Below are positions 10,407-21,351 of a stretch of 64,000 nt of DNA, piece after piece; within the stretch, counting starts at the first letter, position 1; each line of letters starts with the position of its first letter. This DNA is from Mesorhabditis belari (taxonomy: Eukaryota > Nematoda > Chromadorea > Rhabditida > Rhabditidae): NCBI GenBank assembly GCA_958450365.1, contig CAUEEP010000927.1:1-64000 (forward strand), written 5' to 3'. The position numbers and the translations under genes were made by a program. The notes beneath the pieces are model-generated. The model saw only the letters and a program-made list of their open reading frames with translations, was not told where the DNA came from and made no database searches.

Positions 10407-13400
10407 ATGGATCTCGGTGAGTGAAGTGGACAGTGAAGCGAAGAGTCAAGACAATTAGCTGAACCTTCTTTCATTTAATTCTTCTCCTTTCTTCTCTTTT
10501 CCTTTTTAGTTCTTCTAATAGCTGTCGAAATCTTTTGTGTATCCAACGAGATCTCTCAATTATCCATAAAAAAGGTAATATAGGCAATAGGCATCCAACA
10601 GCACAAAGATTCGAGATTTTGACGCTCGGGAAATAAAAGAAACGCTCATCAAGAACTAAAAATAGACTCTAGATTAACAATAAATCACATATATATAAAG
10701 CGAATTCAAATGTAGTGCTTTATCAAGAGATTTTTAAAAGCATTCTAGGTCGAAAAAGAATTCAATATCAGCTAAAGTAAAAACTTTGCATCAATTTCCA
10801 GTTTTTAGGTTCAAACAAGGGAGTAAACTCCTATTACGAGCCTCCTTATCATCATCGGTATTTCTTGCTTTTGAAAAAAAACAATGCAAAAATTTAGATT
10901 CAAAAGCAGATTACCAAAAGAATATGTCGTATTGAGGTTTGAAAAAGTAATAAGCACATTGCATTGTTTTTAGCAGCGAAGAAATCCCAAATACATTTAA
11001 CGATGAAAAACTTTTGGAGCCGTCAATACCCACGCTGGTTTGAAATAACTTGCCGTAATTTGAAAGCATCAAATTTTAGATTTCTTTCTCTCAATCTTCT
11101 CTTGATGAATCTGAGCAAAATCAACAAGAAATCAGGTTTAAACGAGTAAGTAAACAGATTGCCTGACATAAGAGTTACAGAAGATCTCCACAAAGGATCA
11201 CTCCTCCACAAGCAAAGATCCCGCCGACATGGAAACGATCATTTACTGAATTAGCCATTCAACCAATTGCGCTAACAAAAAAGCTCGTTCTGGAGGTAAA
11301 TTTGTGGTCTCATTAGAATGACATATACATATTCGCGAAGTATTTTTTGCTTAGTCGCTCGATTCAAATCAATCACTTCCTATCTTGCAAGCAATCCCTT
11401 CAAATACAAGATTTATTCGTTCCGTAAGTTTTAATAATCGATCATAATAAATAATAATAAATAATAATAGAAAAATCTTTCAATAACAAAAATCCTTGCT
11501 GCTGCAAAATCAAAAGAGTTTGGAGCAAACACGATTGTCGAGAAGGTTTGGAGCCAAATTAAACAAGAAAGCCGTTGTTTTAGCATCGATCAGAGGGTCC
11601 TTTGCCTAAAAGGAAAAGAAAATACAAGTAGAGTTTTTATAATTTCACTTAACATAGTTTTTTAGAAAACGTTCCGCGAAACGATTATGGAAGAAAAAGA
11701 TCAAAAAGCAGCATGCTGGTTAGTTTTTTACTTCTAATAGGTTGATGCATAAGTCTTTTCGTTTTTTTCGTACTTCTGTTAAAAAGTAACAAATTCACCA
11801 ATTAATCTATAGTTTGCTCTATAAAAAAAGTGTTTTTTTGTTCAATTTCCATCTTTTTAAATCAATTTCGGTTCACTTTCAAGCAAATTCGAGAGTGAAA
11901 AACGCCTTTCTCGTAAAAATCTATAAAAAACTCTACGGAAAAATTGGCTGAATGAATTTCTCTGAAATTTTGGCGAAATATCAAACTTTTTTTCTCTATC
12001 TTTTATCTATTGACACGAAGATAGATTTTCTTTAGCTAAGGTGTCTAAACCGCATCATCGAGTTAGCCCTTTTTGACTACCCGACTTCATACTCTCAAGA
12101 AAATCCAGGCATAAAATATTTTTAAACCCGTTTTAATGTTATTTTGCAGAAAAATAATTGGTTTTTCTAATGAAATCAACCGTAGTTTAATTGGTGCATT
12201 TGTTGGCTTGAAACGGCAGACGAAAAGGAACGAAAAGACTTATGCATCAACCTAATATATGCTACATAGGTAGGTTTGCTCTATAAGAACTCAAGTCTTA
12301 AGTGTCAAAAGCTATTGGCTTTAAAGAACTGATTTTTATTGTTAATTTTGTGCAGTATATGCAAGTATTTATAACACACCATCATATGATAAACTTTCCA
12401 GAGAATCCTCCCGTCATTCCAAGAAGACCTCCACCACTTTCGCGTCGATTCCCGAAAGAATTCAAATATAAAGCTAAGAATTCAAAAAATCTTAGTGATT
12501 CGCGACAAAAGGTTTGAATTTAGCTTTTTGTATTTGTAAAGTATAGCTCATAATCAGGAAAAGTATTTATATCACAGAAAAAGATGTTGTATAATTGTGG
12601 AGCTTTTTAAAGTTTTGTCGGTAACAGATGTGAATCACTTCTCACAATTAGACCGGAGTTATGATATTTAGCAAAGAAAGAAAAGTAAAAAACTAATTAG
12701 GTAAGTGAAAATTGAAAAAATGAAATTAGACCACTTTGTCTTACTAATATATTAATGACAATGTTGGAATGTTGGAAATCGCTTCGCAAAACTACTTTTT
12801 AGATTCCGAGTCTTCCTTTGCGACCCATTCCAAATGAAATAAATGAGAGGAGAACGGTTTTGGAATTCGAGATTGATAAATTGAATGAAGAATTGAAAAG
12901 TATTGAAAATGTAAGAAAATTTATTGTATGTGTTCGAATGGGCAATCTTTAGCGACTAAAAGAAACAGATGAAAGTACTGAGCAAAGTATTGGAGATCGA
13001 ATTGAATTGAATGAACAAAGAGAGCTTAAAAAGAAATATCAGGTACCAGTTAAAGGACTAAAGTGGCGAAAGGAAAATAAATTAAAGAAAAGGCAAATAG
13101 TTATGTATATTTAGCAAGCTATCGAGGAATTAACAGAATCGACTTCAAGACCTTTTATGGAACCAACGACAATAAGTGATAATGGGACATGGAATCCATT
13201 GAAATATTATGTAAAAGATGGGATTGTCTATGAAAGAATGCAAGGCAGACGGTATGGTACAATATTACATTATAAAATATGTAATCATCATTCTTGCAAA
13301 CGTTGCAAACGTCTTTATTACGCTCTCATAATTTAAATTTTAGTGTGGCTGGTGTTTCCACTCAAGATCGAGCCATTCCGGTCATCAGTCGAGAGGGAAA

Positions 13401-15273
13401 CTTTATTGGGCCAAAGAGTCGAGTGGTAAGAAAAGTATTCACAAACCTTTTTGTTTACTTTCACAAAAAAGTTTCATTATGCTAATAAGATTGTTTGTTG
13501 CCAACAAGAAATCCAAAGATGGAAATATTTTTTAGGAATCGTCTCCTTTAGTGGCTGAAATACAATGGGAAACAAGTAATGAGGAAAATTCTGGTTATGC
13601 AAAAAGAATAGGGAATCTAAATAGCGAATCAATATTCAACAAGCAACAACGTGGATTTATGGTGGGTTTTCAAAGTTTGGCTTAAGCTATTCAAATATAA
13701 TAACATGCAGTTCCCAATCGGTCTCAACTATCCACCAATCCCTATTCCAACAGCTTCTTTCTACAAAGGAGCTATCACTTCATCGACATTTTCTCCTACA
13801 ACCACTGACACTCAACGATTATATTCTTTCCTTGTTGAGCCATTCCCATTACCTGGAAACTTTATGTGAGCTATTTGTTTACGCAAGTGAAATCACTCAA
13901 ATAGACTCAAATTACATTATCACTCAAATAGACTAACACTCTTAATATAAGAAAGAGCTGGAAACTCTTTAGCAGACCAAGAGCCCCATTATTTCCTCCA
14001 ATTGCTCCTTCAATCTCTCATATTTCTGATCAACAACAGAATCGATTTGATGAAAATGATGCACAAAAAGATATCTACAACGGAACACAAATAGACAAAG
14101 TAAGAAAAAAATGAGTTTTATTAACGATATCATTTAGCGTTCTTCTTCTCTCAATGGCAACTTTCCATCACAAAGTTGTTACACAAATCGTGATGGTTAT
14201 TTTATTATTAATATTTAATTGAAGTGCAAAAATAATGATAAACTTCTAGGTTATATGTGTTGCAACGAAAGATTGGAAATGATCATGAGAAAGAGTTTCT
14301 CAAAATTGAGACGACGCTTAGGAGATCATGGATGCACAGTTCAATTGATAGCCAATCAAATACAAAAAGATGCTGAAGTGATGTGAGTGAAAATATATAT
14401 TATTAGATATGAGCTCAATACAATAATTGAGAAAATCCATTGAAATTCTTTTGATCAGGTTTGGTCTTCCATTCGAAACTGTTGTCGGCGGGGCCGATTT
14501 TGCGCTACGAGCTCATTTTGTGGCTGATTTGACATGTAAAATTGAACAAGATGGACGATTTGTGACTGCTTATGCTACAGCCACACCGGTCATTTAGGAA
14601 GATTTTACTGTTCTGAAGTTAATACTTTTAGGAAAATGGCAAGATAGAATTTCCACAGAGAATAGTTTATGATCCAAGAGAACTTGTTACCTTATCACCG
14701 GAAATTCAGCCAATCAATGAGAATGTACTCAATCAATTTATCGAGGAAAGGAGTGTTGCTCAGAGAACGACATTGTAAGTGAATTTAAGGTTTTAACTTT
14801 AACTAATCAATCTAGCTTTTGAAACTCCAGTAAAGGTTTTGAAAGCATTTTATATTTAGCTAATATATGTATACTAGCTCAGTTAACTCATGCTACATCC
14901 TATACAGTCACGAAATATAAATTTCTGGGAAAAAGCAACCACCCAATAAGCTTTCAGGCACATTCCCGATACATCGACTTTGTCGGATCTCAACCTTTTA
15001 CCTTTTGGAACATTGCAAACAGAGGATGGCTCAAATTCAAAAGAGACCAATACTTCACAATCAAAATTCACAACAGTCAGAACAACAGCAAAGGATGAAC
15101 CACGATTAACATTTTCTCTCAAGACTCCATTTAAAGATTTCAATGATGCCTCACTGGATCAAATCTCAACTCCAAAATATTCAACAAATCAAGAACTTTT
15201 CCCTCTTCCTCATCGAACACAAATGGGTGTAAAAACTGTTTCAGTGGGAAAACCTATCGATTTTTCACAATAG
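10407..15273 (+). CDS. Unrecognised large multi-exon protein with central coiled coil
   Basis: Exon 1 (ATG at 10407, MDLG) joins in phase across 10417-10808 to an exon at 10809. About 15-20 further exons can be chained in frame to TAG at 15271-15273. The N-terminal half is Ser/Pro/Lys-rich and probably disordered. Residues from exons at 12.8-13.1 kb (EFEIDKLNEELKSIEN, RIELNEQRELKKKYQ) predict a short coiled coil. The C-terminal third looks folded: CCNERLEMIMRKSFSKLRRR, then FGLPFETVVGGADFALRAHF, DLTCKIEQDGRF, and IYQP-type low-complexity sequence after it. No known domain was recognised. Several acceptors had to be chosen to keep phase (for example the exon at about 12403). It converges with the ceramide synthase gene 520 bp downstream. 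It may be nematode-specific. Confidence 0.6.
11740..12252. mobile_element. MITE family A, copy 1 (intronic)
   Basis: Flanked by TA on both sides, with terminal inverted repeats beginning GGTTGATGCATAAGTCTTTT. The internal sequence matches copies at 21823-22337 and 42310-42801, including TTTTTGACTACCCGACTTC. It is about 513 bp without coding capacity, which fits a non-autonomous Tc1/mariner-type element. It lies in an intron of the 10407-15273 gene. Confidence 0.85.
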
Positions 15274-15792
15274 ATTTTCTTTATCCCGTTGTTTTATCTT
15301 TTCTCATTTATGCTTAACGGGTACCTCAGGTTACTTGCTTTCATTTTTCTGTGCTATTTGATTGTTTTTTATATAATTTTTAACGCGTCGATTATTTTAT
15401 TAAACTTTATGATAAAATGATGAGTTTCTCTAGAAATTGAGAGATCAAACAAACAAATCAAAATAGAGTTTGAAAAAATAAGAAGGATGTGGGGTTGGCT
15501 GTTGGGCTTGGATCAAAGAAGCACTAGAAATCTCCGACAAAAATTAATGTTTTGCTCAATGAGTAATACGGAAGGTGAATAATTTTGATTGAGTATCTAA
15601 ACTCAGTTGCAGGTTGTGGACATATAGAGCTTCTTTTTAAAAAATGCAAATTGAAAACTTTTTTGATAAATTGAGATTGTTCCTCTAATCAGCCTTTCTA
15701 GTCCTCGTTTTTGCTGCTCGCAATTGGCGCTAAATATTATTATTGATTTTAGAGTTTTTTCGGTAGTATCACAAACGACAAAATACAATAAC
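15274..15792. other. Convergent 3' intergenic spacer
   Basis: AT-rich spacer between the 3' ends of the unrecognised + strand gene and the ceramide synthase gene. Nothing beyond possible 3' UTR sequence is seen. Confidence 0.5.
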
Positions 15793-18700
15793 TCAATCTT
15801 TACACAAACTGACCACTTTTTGTTCTTCTTCTTCATCTTCATCATCTGATCGAACATCAGCTGCTTCTCCCTCGGTGATTGTTCGAGCGACTATCTGATA
15901 AAGAAATTTATTGTTTTTATCAACGAGCTTTTAGATAAAATTGTTTTGAAATACATACTCTTCCAATGATTACTGTCCAGAAAATGTGTAGAACGAGCAA
16001 AGCAGCCAATAGCAGAATGATCAAACGAGGAACATATGGGACCTAAAGTAATGCTGGAATACTCTCTAGAACGGGTGAATCATTCATTCGTTACTACTTA
16101 CTAACCCAATTTTTTTATTTTAACCAACGCATTTTGTTAAGTATCTATGATAACTAGAACGTGTTCCTCGTAATTAACACGCCTTCTAAAGCCTTCAAAA
16201 ATGTATTTATATACTGATTCAAACTTTCCATTCATCATTTGCAGGTGTTTTCCAGTAGTGCGAAATATCCGCATCTTTTTAACATTCTTGCTAAATATTT
16301 TTTCGCATTTAGATTTAGATCCGAGAAAATTCGCGGGATAAACTATTTACAGTCAGTGTAATGACTTAGGTAAATCTTATTTATAATAAAGTAATCGCAG
16401 CTGTTTTTTGGACCAGAAGTTAATCTAAAATTAAATTTATTGGATTGAAAAGAAAGATTAAAAGAAAGAAGCATAGAGAAAACAAACTAATAGTAAGAAG
16501 CGTTAAGAAAGACTTAAAGTGAAAAAGCGTTAACGCACTCCCTATGATAGTGCGATTCAAACGTAGAAGACTTAATTCAGCTCATTTAATTTGCTTTAAT
16601 TTGTTTAATTGATGCATTAATTGTGACAAAACTTGATTAATTTTCAAAATTCGCAAACAGATTAGCCCTTTTTTGTTGACTTTTTCAGATTTAACCCAAG
16701 ATCAGAGTTCAGAAGTGCAGATTCCCTTTGCGTTTAGCGCTTCTTTATCAAACACATTTCCCGTTAGAGCCGTTAGGTTATGGAACTTGCTCCCAAATTA
16801 CATACGAGAAATTCAGTCACTTTCCATTTTCAAGAAACAAATAGAGGCTCTAGATCTCATGGCTCTCTCTCGTAGGTAATCTGGTTATTTGCATTTTCAC
16901 TCTATCTTGTATCTTCGTACCTTTTTTTTGTCTCTACATTTATAAATGTAGAGACAAAAATTTGCTGTGCTCTACGCTGTGCATTTCTCTATGATTTATT
17001 GAGTTTCCCTTTATTATCTGAATAAAGTATCATCAATTGACAATCTATTAAAAATTTGTTTATGCAAACTTATTCAATTAATTATTTAATCACGAGGAGC
17101 ACACTCTAATGATAACCGTTGATTACAAACCTGAAAAGGGTTATATAGCTCATAATCGGGTTGAATGAGATTTGCAGCTTCAAAAATCGCAGATCGAATC
17201 ACCACAAATGGGTAATAGGTAAGCCTTGTGAGTATCCAGCTAAACGAAAACCATTTTTAAACTCAAAATCTTCAAAATGCCTTGACATAAAAAAGACAAA
17301 GCAAATGTTGGTAAGGGTTTTGTGGACACCCGAATATCGGACAAGTTTTCCGCCTTCCAAGAAAATATCAGAGACATCATGAGAAACCAGTACTAGAGTT
17401 CCAACCTAAAAATCATTCTCTTTAAGTGAATAACCCGAAAAGCACTTTGTTTGAGACATATTTACCAATTTTTTTCTTCTTGATATCGAGCCTACTCGAT
17501 TTGCAAGGAAATTGGCATAAGCAAAGCAAAACAACCAAAGCAAGTATATGCTTACTATTAGTTGAAACGAACTAAGCCAAATCACGTTGAATTTTGTTCT
17601 ACCCGACTTTCAGGTCGTTTCTTTTTTGCTTTTCGCTTTGTTAGATACTTACTCTAGTCAATGTGAGTTGGTAAACATGTTTACTACATTTGTTTTCCAT
17701 TGAAAGACTTACTCGAACAAAATTGATCGTCCAAGAAACCGACAAAAGTCCGATGGTGACAAAATGGTGAGTCATTAGTTCCCAAAAATCTGATCGTCTC
17801 ACATCAAAGAATGCCCCGAGAAGAAGTGAGTAGTAAAAAGATGTTTCCAACATGTAATACCACCTGAAATTTATGGATTTAACATAACATAACACAACAC
17901 ATTTCATTTATGGATTTTGCCTTTGTTCGTCATTTATTTGCGACGTCCATTAACTTTTAATACAAAATTTTCTTCTTTTATTGGTTTGTGCTACGAATCC
18001 TATCCACCCTCATACTTTTCCATACATACACTAGGGCAAATGCACTCGCTCTATTTTCTTTCTCCATTTCGCCTCAATTACCAATCCATTTTTACTGTGA
18101 CACATATCGGTGGGGCTATTGAAAGAACTGAAATACGTTTCTTTTCAACTAGCAACCCACTGACTCTCCTCGCCCTTTCCGGGGTTCTCATTGTCAGTCA
18201 ATTCAGTTCTCTTTTTGGAAATAGTTGTTATTAGAAAAAGGAACAATACTTCAATATCTCATCGATGTGGATCGTGGGAGTAGATCGTAAATTTAACAAC
18301 TGCTTACTGGTTGAATTCAAGTTTGAATGACTCACCAAATCGATTGATCGATTGGATGAAATGGATAGTCAATCCAACAATTTTTCACATCCCAGAACCA
18401 AGATTTGTCCTGCATTTGGAAATAGGATGCATTTCTATGAAACGAAAAAGATCTTTGAAAACTAACCCATAGCACGTAAAGTCCATAAATCCAAGAAAAT
18501 GTATAGAAGCTAAAACGCCAGAAACATTCCAATATTCGTTTTTGTCTGGTATTTCTAAAATTAGTGTCAAATTTTATCCGTATTTCCACAATTCTCAATT
18601 TGAAGCAATTGACATCAACTTTTATAGGCTTCTTTGATAAAACCTAAAGAATGAATCGAAATTTGTTGATGATTCACCAAAAAATTCGACCAAATTTCTT

Positions 18701-19125
18701 ATCAATATTGTTTGCATTTCACAATATTTTTAAAATGAAAGCATTTTAGCTAGCATCGTACCTAGTAAATCCGCCAAAAATGTGCTGAAGTGCATTGGGT
18801 ATTAATGGACCGCTGTTATAACCGCATAGATGACTAGCTGGGATACCTGAAATGAAGTTATTTTATGCCTGTGATATTTCAAAGCTCAATCGATTTTATT
18901 TTATAACTATGCATAAGAACCAATCATTGAATTGGATTATTATTAAAACGATTTTCGAATTCCGTTGCAAATATCTGACTTACCGACTAAACCCTCCCAG
19001 AGAATTCGAAAAAAAACAAATGGCAGAGCAAAATAAAATGGATAAATGAGATCTTCGGTTTTGGCGGGTACTTGATCCCATGAAATATTTCTGGGCAGCC
19101 ATAAGGATGGATCCCAGACGTCCAT
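15793..19125 (-). CDS. CERS (hyl-like): Ceramide synthase (Lag1/CerS, TLC domain)
   Basis: This ER multi-pass enzyme N-acylates sphingoid bases with acyl-CoA. From ATG at 19125 the product begins MDVWDPSLWLPRNISWDQVP, then a membrane segment. It continues with CFWRFSFYTFSWIYGLYVLW, WFWDVKNCWIDYPFHPI, and the Lag1 motif containing the catalytic double histidine (FFDVRRSDFWELMTHHFVTI), then RVGTLVLVSHDVSDIFLEGG, LTRLTYYPFVVIR and a last membrane helix ending in FWTVIIGR. The tail is acidic (DVRSDDEDEEEE), as in family members carrying phosphorylatable acidic C-termini. Length is about 370 residues, normal for the family. Intron 17240-17280 uses GC-AG borders. The intron at 16043-17112 contains a LINE remnant. 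The start context lacks an obvious splice acceptor. Assignment is secure; the paralogue (hyl-1 or hyl-2 type) is not resolved. Confidence 0.93.
16660..17050 (+). mobile_element. 3' fragment of a non-LTR retrotransposon (LINE) inside a ceramide synthase intron
   Basis: The + strand reads FPVRAVRLWNLLPNYIREIQ followed by SLSIFKKQIEAL at about 16750-16850. This is the typical C-terminal end of LINE ORF2 proteins in the RTE/CR1/Jockey-like group (F-x-R-x3-LWN-LP ... S-x-x-x-FK-x-x). A perfect 36-bp hairpin follows at 16925-16960, then an AT-rich tail. Only the last 60 or so codons remain, consistent with 5' truncation. It is antisense to the host gene. Confidence 0.7.
16925..16960 (+). other. Perfect 36-bp inverted repeat (hairpin) in the LINE 3' tail
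   Basis: TTTTTGTCTCTACATTTA is followed immediately by its exact reverse complement. It lies about 45 bp after the stop of the LINE frame. Such 3' stem-loops can serve as reverse-transcriptase recognition structures (family knowledge); the role here is inferred. Confidence 0.7.
17240..17280 (-). other. GC-AG intron in ceramide synthase
   Basis: On the minus strand the exon ends ATGTCAAG, followed by GCATTTTG, and the 41-nt intron ends CGTTTAG. Joining gives FFMSSWILTRL in the conserved frame, and no GT donor nearby preserves it. Confidence 0.75.
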
Positions 19126-20290
19126 TTGGAAATATTAAATAAACAGAATCTAGTAAATGTTGCTAATCTAAAAGCAACGTTTGGCGAGAAGAGGTAGAAA
19201 TGAGCGAGGATAAAGTCAACGAAAGAAAAGAAGAAAAGAAATGATCTCTTCTTTGCCTTTTCTCGTTTCACCTTTTGATGGCAAAACGATAAGACGATTT
19301 TTGGACAGAAAAGAAAGAACGTAAAAACAGCACGAGAAAGCTACAATAAGAAATAGACGAAATGAGTTTGTTAAGCAAATACAGAAAATATGTATTTACA
19401 GTTAGCTTTTACACGTGACGATCAACCATATTTAAAAGGGCAGACTGTCACTGTTTAACTTGTTGCAAGTACAACGTAGGAATCAAGAGAAAAATAAATT
19501 TGCAGATATTATTGACGGTCTAAGAGTCTATACTGTTTATATTTGGAGTCTTTTTCTCTTCTCGTTTCTACACACTCGCAGGTAGAGAGCGGAACGCGAA
19601 AAGAAGAAGCCACAATGGAAGAGAGAAAAGAGATGGTGGAGGTGGGGAGGTGGAAAGAGATGGTGGAGGTGGGGAGGTGGAAGAAGGGGAAGGTGTGGGA
19701 CAGTCTGTCCACATCCTTCCATCCCTCAACAAACCATAGACTGACCCGATACTCTCTTCTCCTTATTCCCTCTTTTCATAGGAAGCCCCAAATAGTCTCT
19801 TTTTCTCTTTTCTCCTAACCTCTTCTTGAGAGACCCACATAGAGATTTCTTCTTTGCACAAATATCAGACTGCTGACCACGGGCGATAATTCCATTTTAT
19901 TCATTTTTGTGCATTGCAGTTTAACTGTGACAACGGTGTTCTTGGATTTATATAATTTTATTACCAATGATGGTCGGGAAGTTTGAAAAGAAAGAAAAGA
20001 AAAACTTTTACACACAATTTAAAATCAGAAATAAACAGTTTGAAGCCTCAAATAAACAAATCAATTCACTTTCACTCATTATTAGACAAAAAATTACAGA
20101 AAATCAACAATGAGTACACAAAAACCGAACGATGACCTTTCAAATAATTTCCTCTAGCTCATTCATTGTCACCTCATTCCTTCAATCGACTTTTGCACAC
20201 TTTTCCTTGAACGCATTTTCTAAAGAAACTAATTTGGGTTTGAGTAAAACCCCATTTAATCAATTTCATATTTTGAGATTGAGTAGTTTG
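19126..20290. other. Upstream region of ceramide synthase, no gene recognised
   Basis: Probable promoter and 5' sequence of the ceramide synthase gene. It is rich in polypurine/polypyrimidine runs (GAAAAGAAGAAAAG, CTCTTTTTCTCTTTTC). Apart from the short tandem duplication at 19631-19685 nothing discrete is seen. Confidence 0.45.
19631..19685 (+). repeat. Tandem duplication of a 27-bp GA/GT-rich unit
   Basis: AGATGGTGGAGGTGGGGAGG plus TGGAA occurs twice in direct succession. It lies about 500 bp upstream of the ceramide synthase start in purine-rich DNA. It generates overlapping short open frames that are artefacts. Confidence 0.8.
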
Positions 20291-20299
20291 TTTCAACTT

Positions 20300-20775
20300 A
20301 CAATTTTTTGTTCATTTTCTCTCCATTTTCATCATCTGATCGAATATCTTCTGCTTCACTGTCACGAATTGTCCAGGTTACTATCTGAAACGTAAAACTT
20401 ATGCAGTTACTTGTAACTTTTGCGACTGTAAATACATGCATGGTTAACTTTTCAATATTCACTCACCTTGAAAAAATGGTTGAGCAGCTAAATAGTGGTC
20501 TTTACTAGTATAGCTTCAATGGATCTTCTTACCTTACCAATTGTTACTGTTCAAAAAATGTGAAGGATCAGCAGAGCGGCCAACAAAACAATGAAAATTC
20601 GAGGCAGGTATGGAACCTGAAAAATGCAATAGTTCATATGAAAACCATGAAAGCAGAAACCACCTGGAAAAGATTGGAAAATTCATAATCAGGATGGATA
20701 AGTCTATCATCATTAAAAAGGACCGAACGAATGACAAATGGATACTAGATCAGACGTGTAAGTATTCAACTAAAC
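20300..20775 (-). pseudogene. Truncated ceramide synthase pseudogene (3' end copy)
   Basis: The last three exons of the neighbouring ceramide synthase are recognisable in the same orientation and order: YPFVIRSVLFNDDRLIHPDY, then VPYLPRIFIVLLAALLILHI, then the tail IVTWTIRDSEAEDIRSDDEN. The membrane exon has TGA where the functional gene has the TGG of FWTV, giving an in-frame stop. No upstream exons with the catalytic histidines are present. The intron between the last membrane exons is about as short as in the parent's unexpanded introns. This is best explained as a decayed tandem duplicate. Confidence 0.85.
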
Positions 20776-20832
20776 ACAGAAATTCTTCCATAGAATTTTT
20801 CGTAGAATACACAGGCATTTTTTAAATATTAA

Positions 20833-20920
20833 GTTGTCCAGAAAGTCTTTTCGTTCCTTTTCGTACTTCCGTTTAAAACCAACAAATGCACCAATTAAAC
20901 TACGGTTTGCACTTTATTAC
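20833..20920. mobile_element. MITE family A, copy 2 (truncated end)
   Basis: The sequence following TTAA, beginning GTTGTCCAGAAAGTCTTTTC, matches the terminal repeat and first 70 bp of the family A elements at 21823 and 42310. Similarity fades after about 20910 and no matching right end was found. Confidence 0.65.
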
Positions 20921-21351
20921 TACCTTATATTATACTTTATTTGCAATTTGGAGTGTTACGTTAAAACATCGATTAGTGTTTGTCAACCGATGTACTATAG
21001 ATTGCATCACTCGCCATTTATTGCCCGTTTAATTCTGGCTGGTTTTAAAAAGTAGCTTTTAAAATACTGCCTTTCAAAATCTATCACAGCCTTTCACAGC
21101 CATCTTTCCTGTTCAATTTTTGCGATATCTGTCAATCTTCCGTTAAAATACAAGAGAGCCTTCAAATCAACTATATTTTGAACCCGCCAAAAATGAAGAT
21201 AAGCGAGAGAAAAGGAAAAGATTTTCCCATTTTTTCTCTTATTCTCTCTTCTCTTTTTCTCATTCTTCCCAATTCACTTCATTCTTATCGATTTCATTCA
21301 ATCAGACCGCACCTCATTATTTCTTTTCATTTACTTTTATTTCTTTAGACC
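20921..21351. other. Upstream region of PXMP4
   Basis: AT-rich spacer between the truncated MITE and the PXMP4 start, with a pyrimidine-rich stretch at 21225-21260. No gene or discrete motif is supported. Confidence 0.4.

Noticed and set aside
11440..11470. ATAATAAATAATAATAAAT run
   Set aside because: Simple AT-rich microsatellite within an intron, not reported as a separate element.
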